From Taudactylus pleione (taxonomy: Eukaryota > Chordata > Amphibia > Anura > Myobatrachidae), in the NCBI GenBank assembly GCA_031769625.1, contig JAUIMM010000737.1:2036501-2100500 (forward strand): 64,000 nt of DNA, written 5' to 3'. Numbering within the stretch: the stretch's first letter is position 1; every line of letters begins with the position of its first letter. The notes beneath the pieces are model-generated. The model saw only the letters and a program-made list of their open reading frames with translations, had not been told where the DNA came from and searched no databases. Shown here in pieces: positions 34,101 to 45,260 of the stretch. A program made the translations under genes and the position numbers.

Positions 34101-37100
34101 TACATGTACTGTAGGACAAGTGCACCTCAGTGTCTCACATATATATGTACTGTAGGACAAGTGCACCTCAGTGTCTCACATATATATGTACTGTAGGACA
34201 AGTGCACCTCAGTGTCTCACATATATATGTCCTGTAGGACAAGTTCACCTCAGTGTCTCACATATATATGTACTGTAGGACAAGTGCACCTCAGTGTCTC
34301 ACATATACATGTACTGTAGGACAAGTGCACCTCAGTGTCTCACATATATATGTACTGTAGGACAAGTGCACCTCAGGGTCTCACATATACATGTACTGTA
34401 GGACAAGTGCATCTCAGTGTCTCACATATATATGTACTGTAGGACAAGTGCACCTCAGTGTCTGACATATACATGTACTGTAGGACAAGTGCATCTCAGT
34501 GTCTCACATATATATGTACTGTAGGAGAAGTGCACCTCAGTGTCTCACATATACATGTACTGTAGGACAAGTGCATCTCAGTGTCTCACATATATATGTA
34601 CTGTAGGACAAGTGCATCTCAGTGTCTCACATATATATGTACTGTAGGACAAGTGCACCTCAGGGTCTCACATATACATGTACTGTAGGACAAGTGCACC
34701 TCAGTGTCTCACATATACATGTACTGTAGGACAAGTGCATCTCAGTGTCTCACATATATATGTACTGTAGGACAAGTGCACCTCAATGTCTGACATATAC
34801 ATGTACTGTAGGACAAGTGCACCTCAGTGTCTCATATATATATGTACTGTAGGACAAGTGCACCTCAGTGTCTGACATATACATGTACTGTAGGACAAGT
34901 GCACCTCAGTGTCTCATATATATATGTACTGTAGGACAAGTGCACCTCAGTGTCTCATATATATATGTACTGTAGGACAAGTTCACCTCAGTGTCTCACA
35001 TATATATGTACTGTAGGATAAGTGCACCTCAGTGTCTCACATATATATTTACTGTAGGACAAGTGCACCTCAGTGTCTCATATATATATGTACTGTAGGA
35101 CAAGTGCACCTCAGTGTCTCATATATATATATGTACTGTAGGACAAGTGCACCTCAATGTCTGACATATACATGTACTGTAGGACAAGTGCACCTCAGTG
35201 TCTCATATATATATGTACTGTAGGACAAGTGCACCTCAGTGTCTCATATATATATGTACTGTAGGACAAGTGCACCTCAATGTCTGACATATACATGTAC
35301 TGTAGGACAAGTGCACCTCAGTGTCTCATATATATATGTACTGTAGGAGACGTGCACCTCAGTGTCTCATATATATATGTACTGTAGGAGAAGTGCACTT
35401 CAGTGTCTCATATATATATGTACTGTTGGAGAAGTGCACCTCAGTGTCTCATATATATATGTACTGTAGGACAAGTGCACCTCAGTGTCTCATATATATA
35501 TGTACTGTAGGAGAAGTGCACCTCAGGGTCTCACATATATATGTACTGTAGGACAAGTGCACCTCAGTGTCTCACATATATATGTCCTGTAGGACAAGTT
35601 CACCTCAGTGTCTCACATATATATGTCCTGTAGGACAAGTGCACCTCAGTGTCTCACATATACATGTACTGTAGGACAAGTGCACCTCAGTGTCTCACAT
35701 ATATATGTACTGTAGGACAAGTGCACCTCAGGGTCTCACATATATATGTACTGTAGGACAAGTGCACCTCAGTGTCTCACATATACATGTACTGTAGGAC
35801 AAGTGCACCTCAATGTCTGACATATACATGTACTGTAGGACAAGTGCACCTCAGTGTCTCATATATATATATGTACTGTAGGACAAGTGCACCTCAGTGT
35901 CTCACATATATATGTACTGTAGGACAAGTGCACCTCAGTGTCTCACATATATATGTACTGTAGGACAAGTGCACCTCAGGGTCTCACATATATATGTACT
36001 GTAGGACAAGTGCACCTCAGTGTCTCACATATATATGTACTGTAGGACAAGTGCACCTCAGTGTCTCACATATATATGTCCTGTAGGACAAGTTCACCTC
36101 AGTGTCTCACATATATATGTACTGTAGGACAAGTGCACCTCAGTGTCTCACATATACATGTACTGTAGGACAAGTGCACCTCAGGGTCTCACATATATAT
36201 GTACTGTAGGACAAGTGCACCTCAGTGTCTCACATATACATGTACTGTAGGACAAGTGCATCTCAGTGTCTCATATATATATGTACTGTAGGACAAGTGC
36301 ACCTCAATGTCTGACATATACATGTACTGTAGGACAAGTGCACCTCAGTGTCTCATATATATATGTACTGTAGGAGACGTGCACCTCAGTGTCTCATATA
36401 TATATGTACTGTAGGAGAAGTGCACCTCAGTGTCTCATATATATATGTACTGTTGGAGAAGTGCACCTCAGTGTCTCATATATATATGTACTGTAGGACA
36501 AGTGCACCTCAGTGTCTCATATATATATGTACTGTAGGAGAAGTGCACCTCAGTGTCTCATATATATATGTACTGTAGGACAAGTGCACCTCAATGTCTG
36601 ACATATACATGTACTGTAGGACAAGTGCACCTCAGTGTCTCACATATATATGTACTGTAGGACAAGTGCACCTCAGTGTCTCACATATATATGTACTGTA
36701 GGACAAGTGCACCTCAGTGTCTCACATATATATGTCCTGTAGGACAAGTTCACCTCAGTGTCTCACATATATATGTACTGTAGGACAAGTGCACCTCAGT
36801 GTCTCACATATACATGTACTGTAGGACAAGTGCACCTCAGTGTCTCACATATATATGTACTGTAGGACAAGTGCACCTCAGGGTCTCACATATACATGTA
36901 CTGTAGGACAAGTGCATCTCAGTGTCTCACATATATATGTACTGTAGGACAAGTGCACCTCAGTGTCTGACATATACATGTACTGTAGGACAAGTGCATC
37001 TCAGTGTCTCACATATATATGTACTGTAGGAGAAGTGCACCTCAGTGTCTCACATATACATGTACTGTAGGACAAGTGCATCTCAGTGTCTCACATATAT

Positions 37101-39796
37101 ATGTACTGTAGGACAAGTGCATCTCAGTGTCTCACATATATATGTACTGTAGGACAAGTGCACCTCAGGGTCTCACATATACATGTACTGTAGGACAAGT
37201 GCACCTCAGTGTCTCACATATACATGTACTGTAGGACAAGTGCATCTCAGTGTCTCACATATATATGTACTGTAGGACAAGTGCACCTCAATGTCTGACA
37301 TATACATGTACTGTAGGACAAGTGCACCTCAGTGTCTCATATATATATGTACTGTAGGACAAGTGCACCTCAGTGTCTGACATATACATGTACTGTAGGA
37401 CAAGTGCACCTCAGTGTCTCATATATATATGTACTGTAGGACAAGTGCACCTCAGTGTCTCATATATATATGTACTGTAGGACAAGTTCACCTCAGTGTC
37501 TCACATATATATGTACTGTAGGATAAGTGCACCTCAGTGTCTCACATATATATTTACTGTAGGACAAGTGCACCTCAGTGTCTCATATATATATGTACTG
37601 TAGGACAAGTGCACCTCAGTGTCTCATATATATATGTACTGTAGGACAAGTGCACCTCAATGTCTGACATATACATGTACTGTAGGACAAGTGCACCTCA
37701 GTGTCTCATATATATATGTACTGTAGGAGAAGTGCACCTCAGTGTCTCATATATATATGTACTGTAGGAGAAGTGCACCTCAGTGTCTCATATATATATG
37801 TACTGTTGGAGAAGTGCACCTCAGTGTCTCATATATATATGTACTGTAGGACAAGTGCACCTCAGTGTCTCATATATATATGTACTGTAGGTTAAGTGCA
37901 CCTCAATGTCTCATATATATATGTACTGTAGGACAAGTGCACCTCAGTGTCTCACATATATATGTACTGTAGGACAAGTGCACCTCAGTGTCTCACATAT
38001 ATATGTCCTGTAGGACAAGTGCACCTCAGTGTCTGACATATACATGTACTGTAGGACAAGTGCACCTCAGTGTCTCATATATATATGTCCTGTAGGACAA
38101 GTTCACCTCAGTGTCTCACATATATATGTACTGTAGGACAAGTGCACCACAGTGTCTCATATATATATGTACTGTAGGACAAGTGCACCTCAGTGTCTCA
38201 CATATATATGTACTGTAGGACAAGTGCACCTCAGTGTCTCACATATATATGTACTGTAGGACAAGTGCACCTCAGTGTCTCACATATATATGTACTGTAG
38301 GACAAGTGCACCTCAGGGTCTCACATATATATGTACTGTAGGACAAGTGCACCTCAATGTCTGACATATACATGTACTGTAGGACAAGTTCACCTCAGTG
38401 TCTCACATATATATGTACTGTAGGACAAGTGCACCTCAGTGTCTGACATATATATGTACTGTAGGACAAGTGCACCTCAGTGTCTCATATATATATGTAC
38501 TGTAAGACAAGTTCACCTCAGTGTCTCACATATATATGTACTGTAGGACAAGTGCACCTCAGTGTCTGACATATACATGTACTGTAGGACAAGTGCACCT
38601 CAGTGTCTCATATATATATGTACTGTAGGACAAGTGCACCTCAATGTCTGACATATACATGTACTGTAGGACAAGTGCACCTCAGTGTCTCATATATATA
38701 TGTACTGTAGGACAAGTGCACCTCAGTGTCTGACATATATATGTACTGTAGGACAAGTGCACCTCAGTGTCTCATATATATATGTATTGTAGGACAAGTG
38801 CACCTCAGGGTCTCACATATATATGTACTGTAGGACAAGTGCACCTCAGTGTCTCACATATATATGTCCTGTAGGACAAGTGCACCTCAGTGTCTCACAT
38901 ATATATGTACTGTAGGACAAGTGCACCTCCGTGTCTCACATATATATGTCCTGTAAGACAAGTTCACCTCAGTGTCTCACATATATATGTACTGTAGGAC
39001 AAGTGCACCTCAGTGTCTGACATATACATGTACTGTAGGACAAGTGCACCTCAGTGTCTCATATATATATGTACTGTAGGACAAGTGCACCTCAATGTCT
39101 GACATATACATGTACTGTAGGACAAGTGCACCTCAGTGTCTTATATATATATATATGTACTGTAGGACAAGTGCACCTCAGTGTCTGACATATACATGTA
39201 CTGTAGGACAAGTGCACCTCAGTGTCTCATATATATATGTACTGTAGGACAAGTGCACCTCAGTGTCTCATATATATATGTACTGTAGGACAAGTGCACC
39301 TCAATGTCTGACATATACATGTACTGTAGGACAAGTGCACCTCAGTGTCTCATATATACATGTACTGTAGGACAAGTGCACCTCAGTGTCTCATATATAT
39401 ATGTACTGTAGGACAAGTGCACCTCAGTGTCTCATATATATATGTACTGTAGGACAAGTGCACCTCAGTGTCTCATATATATATGTACTGTAGGACAAGT
39501 GCACCTCAGTGTCTCATATATATATGTACTGTAGGACAAGTGCACCTCAGTGTCTCATATATATATATGTACTGTAGGACAAGTGCACCTCAGTGTCTCA
39601 TACATATATGTACTGTAGGACAAGTGCACCTCTGTGTCTCATATATATATGTCCTGTAGGACAAGTTCACCTCAGTGTCTCACATATATATGTACTGTAG
39701 GACAAGTGCACCTCAGTGTCTCACATATACATGTACTGTAGGACAAGTGCACCTCAGTGTCTCACATATACATGTACTGTAGGACAAGTGCACCTC
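31198..39796 (+). repeat. Minisatellite array E, 41-bp unit with ACATATATATGT core
   Basis: About 209 units of 41 bp, a few 43-45 bp by extra AT: CACATATATATGTACTGTAG, then GACAAGTGCACCTCAGTGTC, then T. The first unit is degenerate (ATATGGTTGTAGGACAATGT). Three core classes alternate: CACATATATATGTAC, CATATATATATGTAC and GACATATACATGTAC. A linked haplotype GTCCTGTAGGACAAGTTCAC recurs at intervals of roughly 0.5-0.7 kb. Short repeat-derived frames are duplicated at fixed offsets. The right edge stops ten bases before a mobile element. Confidence 0.97.
32775..37495 (+). repeat. 2.5-kb higher-order duplication inside array E
   Basis: Unit series starting at 32775, 33226 and 33802 recur at 35321, 35772 and 36348, all offset by 2546 bp (about 62 units), with almost the same order of variants. 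One difference is GTAC at about 33079 becoming GTCC at about 35625. Further right the offset becomes 2505 bp (34981 to 37486), one unit less. A separate 1683-bp offset links 31543 to 33226. Confidence 0.85.
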
Positions 39797-39805
39797 AAAG
39801 TCATT

Positions 39806-40561
39806 GGGCCATATTCAATTTGAGGCGAAAAGTCTGAGGTCGGACTTTTCGCCATCATCACCGTTTTTTTCAGGGATAAAGTATTGGGCGCGTGCCCGCT
39901 TATCCCCGTATTCGATTAGGATCCGGCGATAACGGGACCCGGCGGAAAGGTTAGTATCGAAAAGTCCTGTCAGTTTTTGGGGAAATCATGCTGTCACCCC
40001 CCAAAAGATGTCCTGACATGGGGGATCACTATGGGTACCCCCGATTTGGCCTGCTGAAGGTAGTCAGGGTTTTTAAATAGCCGCGGCAGGTGCATAAATG
40101 CAGCTGTAGAAGAAGTGGTGAAGAATAGCAGGTTTTGTTTTGGGAAAAAATAACTAGTCCGATCAAATTTGGGGTACATGAAAATGGGTGCAAGCATATT
40201 TTTAAAATTCTTCAAAAATCCTCCTACCGCTACCACCCGCATTCTAGAAAACACCTACCGCATACTTGGGGACCCCCCCTGAGTCAATTTCGCTAGTTTT
40301 AAAGTTTGTCCCACAACATTTTGACACACATTACATTAAGGGGACATTCCAAAGGCTGCAGGCTATTTTTTTTTTATTCCGGACCCCTAAACCCCAATTC
40401 TGCACTTTTTTTCGCCACCTAAACAGTGGTGAAAACTTATCCCCGTTTTTTTACAAGACTTTTCGCACCTGCAGCCTTTGAAGTTAAACAGGCGAAAATG
40501 ACATCATCGGTGATAAATTATCGCTGATAACCCGTTTTCGCAGGTTAATTGAATATGGTCC
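39806..40561 (+). mobile_element. GTATTCAATT-end TIR element, copy 2
   Basis: The ends GGGCCATATTCAATTTGAGG and TTAATTGAATATGGTCC are inverted. Subterminal CGAAAAGT repeats in both orientations lie near both ends (GGCGAAAAGTC, GACTTTTCGCC). The interior matches the element at 26833 in reverse orientation. No transposase frame is present. It inserted at, or defines, the right boundary of array E. Confidence 0.8.
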
Positions 40562-41182
40562 TTAGATGCTATGAGAAGAAATGTCATCTGAAGATGGCGC
40601 TTGTTATCACAGGCAAACTCTGAAAACTTTTTTGGAGTTCGCTGAATATCAGGTGCTCCTATCAGACCCCTGATGATGAATCGCCGTTACCTAGCGTTTT
40701 ACTCATGGTTAACTGGTCACTTTAGGTATGATGAATAGGCCCCTAAGGGTGTTGGTGGCTGCAAAATGGATCTGAATTGCTAGAAATATAGCGCATTCCA
40801 ACCCATATGCAGGTAGCGCAGATCTGGCGAATTGTCTGCTCAGCATCGGCCGTGTGTACGCCTGGTAAACGTGATGTCATCATCATTAGCGTAGATACAC
40901 GCTGCAGCAGGTACAGAAGCTGCACAGGAAAGAACTCAATTTATCCTTCATATTAATTCACCGGAATTACTCCTTGATATTATTTAACATTACTGGGGAA
41001 ATAACGTTTAATTCAGTGTAACTCTGTGACTATCCACTTAATGCAGTGATAGAATTCTTTGGAAGAGGCGTCAGTGAATCCCAGTTCCTCTCTGATAATG
41101 CCGGGCTAGTGTTCCAGCCGTGCAAAGGAATACAGGAGTTATTTTACCTCAGAGTAACTGCAACAATTCAGAGACCACAAAT
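40562..41182. other. Low-copy spacer
   Basis: About 620 bp. The part to about 40743 (ending ATGATGAATAGGCCCC) may be the worn remains of another short element. The rest shows no gene or repeat. Confidence 0.4.
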
Positions 41183-41299
41183 TACCGTATATACTCGAGT
41201 ATAAGTCGACCCGAATATAAGCCGAGGTACCTACTTTTACCCCAAAAAACTGGGAAAACTTACTGACTCGAGTATAAGCCTAGTGTGGGAAATGGCAGC

Positions 41300-41660
41300 A
41301 GCTGGTAGTGCCCCCAGTAGTAATTCCCCCTGGTAGTGCCCCCAGTGGTAATCCCCCCTTTCAGTGCCTCCAGTAGTAATCCCCCCCTGGTAGTACCCCC
41401 AGTAGTAATCCCCCCTTTTAGTGCCCCCTGTAGTAATCCCCCCTTTTAGTGCCCCCTGTAGTAATCCCCCCCCTTGTAGTTCCCCCAGTGGTAATCCCCC
41501 CTTTTAGTGCCCCCTGTAGTAATCGCCCCCTGATAATGCCCCTTGGTAGTGCCCCCTGTAGTAATCGCCCCCTGATAGTGCCCCCTGATAATGCCCCCTG
41601 GTAGTGCCCCCTGTAGTCATCGCCCCCTGGTAGTGCCCCCTGTAGTCCCCGCCCCCCCCC
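41300..41660 (+). repeat. Imperfect short tandem repeat in the 41185 element
   Basis: A run of about 20 imperfect copies of GTAGTGCCCCCTGTAGTAAT-type sequence with CCCCCC tracts. Length units vary between roughly 13 and 30 bp. It lies wholly inside the mobile element and ends in a C homopolymer near 41655. Confidence 0.8.
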
Positions 41661-41760
41661 CCCTAGTAGAGAGAGACGTGAAAAGATTTAAAAAAAAAAT
41701 CACTTACCTGAACTCCCGCTCCTGGTCCGGCCGCTGTACGCTCCTCCGGCCGCTTTGCAT

Positions 41761-42025
41761 GGGAGAGACGTCGTCATGACGACGTGTCTCCCATCACCCA
41801 CTGCGGGAGCCGGAAGATGGCTCCCGCAGTGGGAGCAGCAGCAGCCGCTGAGAGTCTGACAGACTCTCAGCGGCTGCTGATTACACCAAACACGCAGCTG
41901 CCGGCTCCGGCGGCTGTGTGTTTGGCAGTGTGTAGCGCTGACCGAACTCCGTCCGGTCAGCGCTACACTTGACTCGAGTATAAGCCGAGGGGGTACTTTT
42001 TCAGCACATTTTTTGTGCTGAAAAA
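41761..42025. repeat. Train of six hairpins
   Basis: Six foldbacks lie almost end to end. 41761-41792 has GGGAGA against TCTCCC around ACGTCGTCATGACGACGT. 41797-41833 has perfect 15-bp arms, CCCACTGCGGGAGCC. 41839-41879 has perfect 20-bp arms, CAGCAGCCGCTGAGAGTCTG. 41886-41925 has arms beginning CCAAACAC. 41930-41968 has perfect 14-bp arms, GTGTAGCGCTGACC. 41995-42024 has TTTTTCAGCACA against TGTGCTGAAAAA. A transcript would fold into successive stems. Confidence 0.92.
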
Positions 42026-42053
42026 CTCGGCTTATACTCGAGTATATACGGTA

Positions 42054-42394
42054 TGTGCAATAAATTGTTAGAAACTTGGTTAAAAACCCAACATTACACA
42101 ACTGCTGTTAAAGGGGAGCTCCGCCCCCAGCGCTATGTTGCCCTTGCCCATTTGTGTCGCTTCGGGGAACGGCAAACGATAACCTAAGGTCTGCGCATTG
42201 GATATAGCGGCCTATACGGAGATCTGTAACAGAGAAGGTGGAGTCTCCCAGTAATGCAGGGTAAATGGATCATGTCATGCAAAGACGGCTTCTTATTTTA
42301 GCGATTATTATTCATTGGTTTTTGTATTTTCTGTAATTCTTCATCGCTGTACAATAATAATAGTATCTTATAATGGCACACCACCAATTGGGGA
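42054..42394. other. Low-copy spacer
   Basis: About 340 bp between two mobile elements. No gene or repeat is recognised. Confidence 0.45.
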
Positions 42395-42765
42395 TTATAA
42401 AGGGAATGCGGTCAATATCCCGACAGTTGGGATGCCCGCGCTTAGAATGCCACCGGAATCCCGACACCTGTCAGAATCCCGACACCTGCCAGCATCCCGT
42501 CGATAAGTACTGGTGTAAGGGGGAGGGTTGGGTGAGGCACTCGGGTGGGAGGTTAGTGTTAGGCAGCGCTGAGGGAGGGAGGGTTAGTGGTAGTGCGAGG
42601 GGGAGGGTCAGTGGTAGCGCGAGGGGGAGGGTTAGTGGTAGTGCGAGGGGGAGGGATAGGATCTGATCTACAGGTGTCGGTATCCTAACCCTATCGGGAT
42701 GCCAGTGTCGGGATTCTGCCCGCTGGGATCCCAAGCATCGGCATCCCATTCCCAACCCTTATAAA
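42395..42765 (+). mobile_element. G-rich TIR element, copy 3 (diverged)
   Basis: The left part repeats TCCCGACACCTG twice (42468-42489). The right part has GGTGTCGGTATCC and TGTCGGGATTC in the inverse sense. The core has four runs of GGGGGAGGGT with TTAGTGGTAG-type spacers (42515-42660). The core style and CCCGAC/GTCGGG arms relate it to the copies at 11500 and 17620, but the core repeat here is GGTTAGTGGTAGTGCGAGG, not TTAGGG. No coding frame is credible. Confidence 0.6.
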
Positions 42766-42800
42766 GATATTAGATGTCACCTGGGTGAAAGCCCTGGACC

Positions 42801-43600
42801 CAGGGCCGGCTCTACCATTAGGCAGCTGCCTAGGGGCGCCAGGATCCGGGGGGCACCACAGAGTCTGCCCCATTCACAATATGAAGGATGTCTGAGAGAG
42901 ACAATCTTGTGGTACTAAGGCCCTCATTCAGAGCCGTACGCTCTGAGCAGAGCGCACGCTCTGAATGAGGGCCGCCCTCCATAATTCTGGAGCGTCCTCC
43001 TGGACGCTCATATAGCTGTGGGTCACCACCCACAGCCTATACGAGCGTGCAGTTTGATGGCCGCGATGGTCGTGACCATCGCGACCATCGAAACTGCGAG
43101 CCGGAGCCTGCGGTTGAGGTTTTCAACTGCAAGGCCCGGAGTGATTTGGCTCTATCAGAGCCAAAATCACTCCCACTGACATCACTAGTAATGTCAGTGG
43201 GCCGGCTTCTGACGGTAGGCGTTCCCTTGGGAACGCCCCCGTCAGGGAGGCACGCCCCCGGCACGCCCACCAAAGGGGGCGTGCTGTCAATCAACATCGA
43301 CAGCACGCCCCCTTTGATCAGACACAACGAGCGAAGAACTTTCCTTCGCTCGTCGCGTCTGGCGCATGCGCACGACGGAGCTCCCGCCGTTGTGCGCATG
43401 CGCAGTGCGCAACATCGACCCACTTGCGAGCGGACAGGCCCTAAATCAGGCCCTAAATGCAAGTGGCGGCTGTGGTACTAAGATGATGCCTACTCACTTT
43501 TACTTGATAGGCTGTAAAGTGGATATTGCTGGCAGTGGTGAGAGTTGGTTCAGTAGGCTGCATTTTTGCCTAGGGTGCCGAGAAACCGTGCACCGTCCCG
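42801..43600 (+). mobile_element. Older element beginning CAGGGCCGGCTCTACC, split by H3
   Basis: CAGGGCCGGCTCTACCATTA followed by GGCAGCTGCCTAGGG is a terminal motif I recall from a common vertebrate short DNA element. The sequence is interrupted at 42918 by element H3 and resumes at 43454 with ATGCAAGTGGCGG. A GCCTAGGGTGCC motif at 43567 may be the matching inner part of the other end. Boundaries on the right are approximate. Confidence 0.5.
42919..43453 (+). mobile_element. Serial-hairpin TIR element, copy H3
   Basis: The ends are GGCCCTCATTCAG and CTAAATCAGGCCC, with TAA on both sides (42916-42918 and 43454-43456). The interior is a chain of hairpins: AGCTGTGGGT region (43004-43050), GATGG(C/T)CGCGATGGTC foldback (43057-43089), GGAGTGATTT/AAATCACTCC (43138-43173), CCCACTGACAT/ATGTCAGTGGG (43173-43202), CTGACGG..GGCGTTCCC foldback (43209-43245), GGGGGCGTGCTGTC/GACAGCACGCCCCC (43275-43314), CGAGCGAAG/CTTCGCTCG (43328-43352) and GCGCATGCGCAC foldback (43362-43403). 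Order matches H4. Non-coding. Confidence 0.85.
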
Positions 43601-44129
43601 CGCCAGGGCGTGTACTGGTGAATGTCGTAATGAGGTTGATGCAAGGTGGGAAATGCAGAGAAAGCCCTGAGTAGTGGGTGACGTTAATAGTGAATATTAC
43701 AGTAATGAGGACGCTCCGTGTTTGCAGGATACTAACAGATCTTTATGTGATATTTTTAGTGTTCTGTTTTCACTGATTGTTTTGTTATACAGAGGATGTT
43801 CTGAAAAAATCGTTAGTAAGTAATCGGGATAATACAATGAAGTAACGAACGACATAGACGGATTAAACTGTAGTTCTGCTGAAGCCTTGAGCAATGTCCA
43901 CAGCATTTAGACCTGGTTTATGTCACTGTTCTGTAGGTTCTGACCATTCTGCCATAGGCCCCATTTCCACCTCTGTTTGTCAAATGTAAAAATGAGTTAG
44001 GTCAATCCAGGCCCCTCATTGCCCTCTGGACCCTAGCCTGGCGCCTAGTTTGCATAGTGGATGTACAGAGTAGTACGGCTGCATAGATACGGCCAGGTCA
44101 GCATACAGGAGGAGATCCGCGTTTATTTC
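43601..44129. other. Low-copy spacer
   Basis: About 530 bp, AT-rich at 43700-43900, with no recognised gene. The far left end of element H4 may lie in the last 100 bp but is not identifiable. Confidence 0.4.
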
Positions 44130-44572
44130 CGATTCGCTCTGAATCAGGGCCGTCCCTCCTCCTTTTTGGAGCGGCCTCCTGGCCGCTCGCATAGCTGTGG
44201 GTGACCACCCACAGCTATAGCGAGCGGCCAAAATGATGGTCGCGATGGTCAAGACCATCGCGACCATCGGGCTTGCGACGAGACTCTTGCGGTAGGGTCT
44301 CGCTGCCGCAAGCCCTGGAGTGCTTTTGAAAGCACTCCCACTGACATCACTTGTAATGTCAGTGGGACCGGCCCCAGACGGTAGGCCACGCCCCCTGGCA
44401 CGCCCACCAAAGGGGGCGTGCTGTCAATCACCATCGACAGCACGCCCCCCTTGGTGCGAGACCCATAACGACAGCTTGACCGTCGTTATTCGGATCTCAC
44501 GCAATGCGCACTTGGGCAACATCGACCCGCTTGCGAGCGCTCAGCGCTCGTGAGCGGGTCTGAATCAGGCCC
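44130..44572 (+). mobile_element. Serial-hairpin TIR element, copy H4
   Basis: The right end TCTGAATCAGGCCC is followed by TAA as in H2 and H3. The outer left end is not clear; homology with H3 starts at about 44136 (GCTCTGAATCAGGGCCG). Hairpins in order: 44181-44229 (arms of about 23 bp, GGCCGCTCGC..AGCTGTGGGTG), 44235-44268 (perfect 16-bp arms GATGGTCGCGATGGTC), 44269-44314 (GGGCTTGCG/CGCAAGCCC), 44317-44338 (GGAGTGCTTT/AAAGCACTCC), 44336-44367 (CCCACTGACAT), 44412-44449 (GGGGGCGTGCTGTC), 44456-44500 and 44524-44560 (GACCCGCT/AGCGGGTC). Almost no base lies outside a stem or loop. Confidence 0.82.
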
Positions 44573-44575
44573 TAA

Positions 44576-45260
44576 GTTCCTGCGACTGTGAATCACGCCC
44601 TATGTGTCCAAGCATCCTGAATCTGATTACAGTGTATTGCGGGCGTTTCTTATTATTACAAGTGTTTATTCCTCATTAAACATGAAGTTATCCGCAGACT
44701 TTTGCCTGTTCCCAGAGTAAAGTGGCAGCGCTTCGGGAACGCGGTAGAGGCACTTAGCCATATGGCGAGATTACGGGAGTCAGCGCTGTGCTTAGGGGAA
44801 TCGGAAAATGAATCTCAAGATGAATCTGTTTATCAGCAAATCAATTATGATTATTCTAAGCCGTAGCATAAATGTCAGATATTCACATAACTCCCCTCAG
44901 CCAGAGACATCCGTGATATAAGGTCCCAGCGTTGCTCCTCGCCACTCGTGAGACCAAGCGCTGCCCAATTATTGTAATTAATAACATCACTATACTCTTA
45001 TAATACCACACACTCATTTAAAGGGGATTTTCACATAAATTATTTTTTTCTCATCTATTATAGACAGAAAAATCTGCATTATTAATAGAGATGGCTGTGC
45101 CAGGGGGGATGGTGATTATTGTGTCCTAAAGGTGCTGAATATCTATCTATATAGCTCTTGTGTTCCTGTATGTGCTTTTACCTATGCATTATAGCTCATT
45201 AGTCTTCTGACCGTTCTTCATATATCCATAACATGGCTATATTATCAGGCATGGTATAGG
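44576..45260. other. Low-copy spacer before array F
   Basis: About 685 bp of AT-rich, repeat-free sequence. No gene is recognised. It is one of the few stretches that could hold conserved host DNA. Confidence 0.4.

Larger units (their letters stand above)
41185..42051 (+). mobile_element. 867-bp TIR element with CCGTATATACTCGAG ends
   Basis: The ends CCGTATATACTCGAGTATAA and TTATACTCGAGTATATACGG are perfect inverted repeats. Dinucleotide TA lies on both sides (41183-41184 and 42052-42053), giving a TA target duplication. Copies of ACTCGAGTATAAGCC also occur just inside each end. The interior holds a C/T-rich tandem tract (41300-41660) and a train of hairpins (41761-42025). No protein is encoded. 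TA target choice is shared by Tc1/mariner and some other superfamilies; without a transposase the family is open. Confidence 0.9.

Noticed and set aside
41700..42101. 133-codon minus-strand frame in the 41185 element
   Set aside because: It crosses the hairpin train and the terminal repeat. There is no transposase motif.
43037..43481. Opposing 141- and 144-codon frames in element H3
   Set aside because: Open frames on both strands arise from the GC-rich hairpin arms; the homologous H4 does not keep them.
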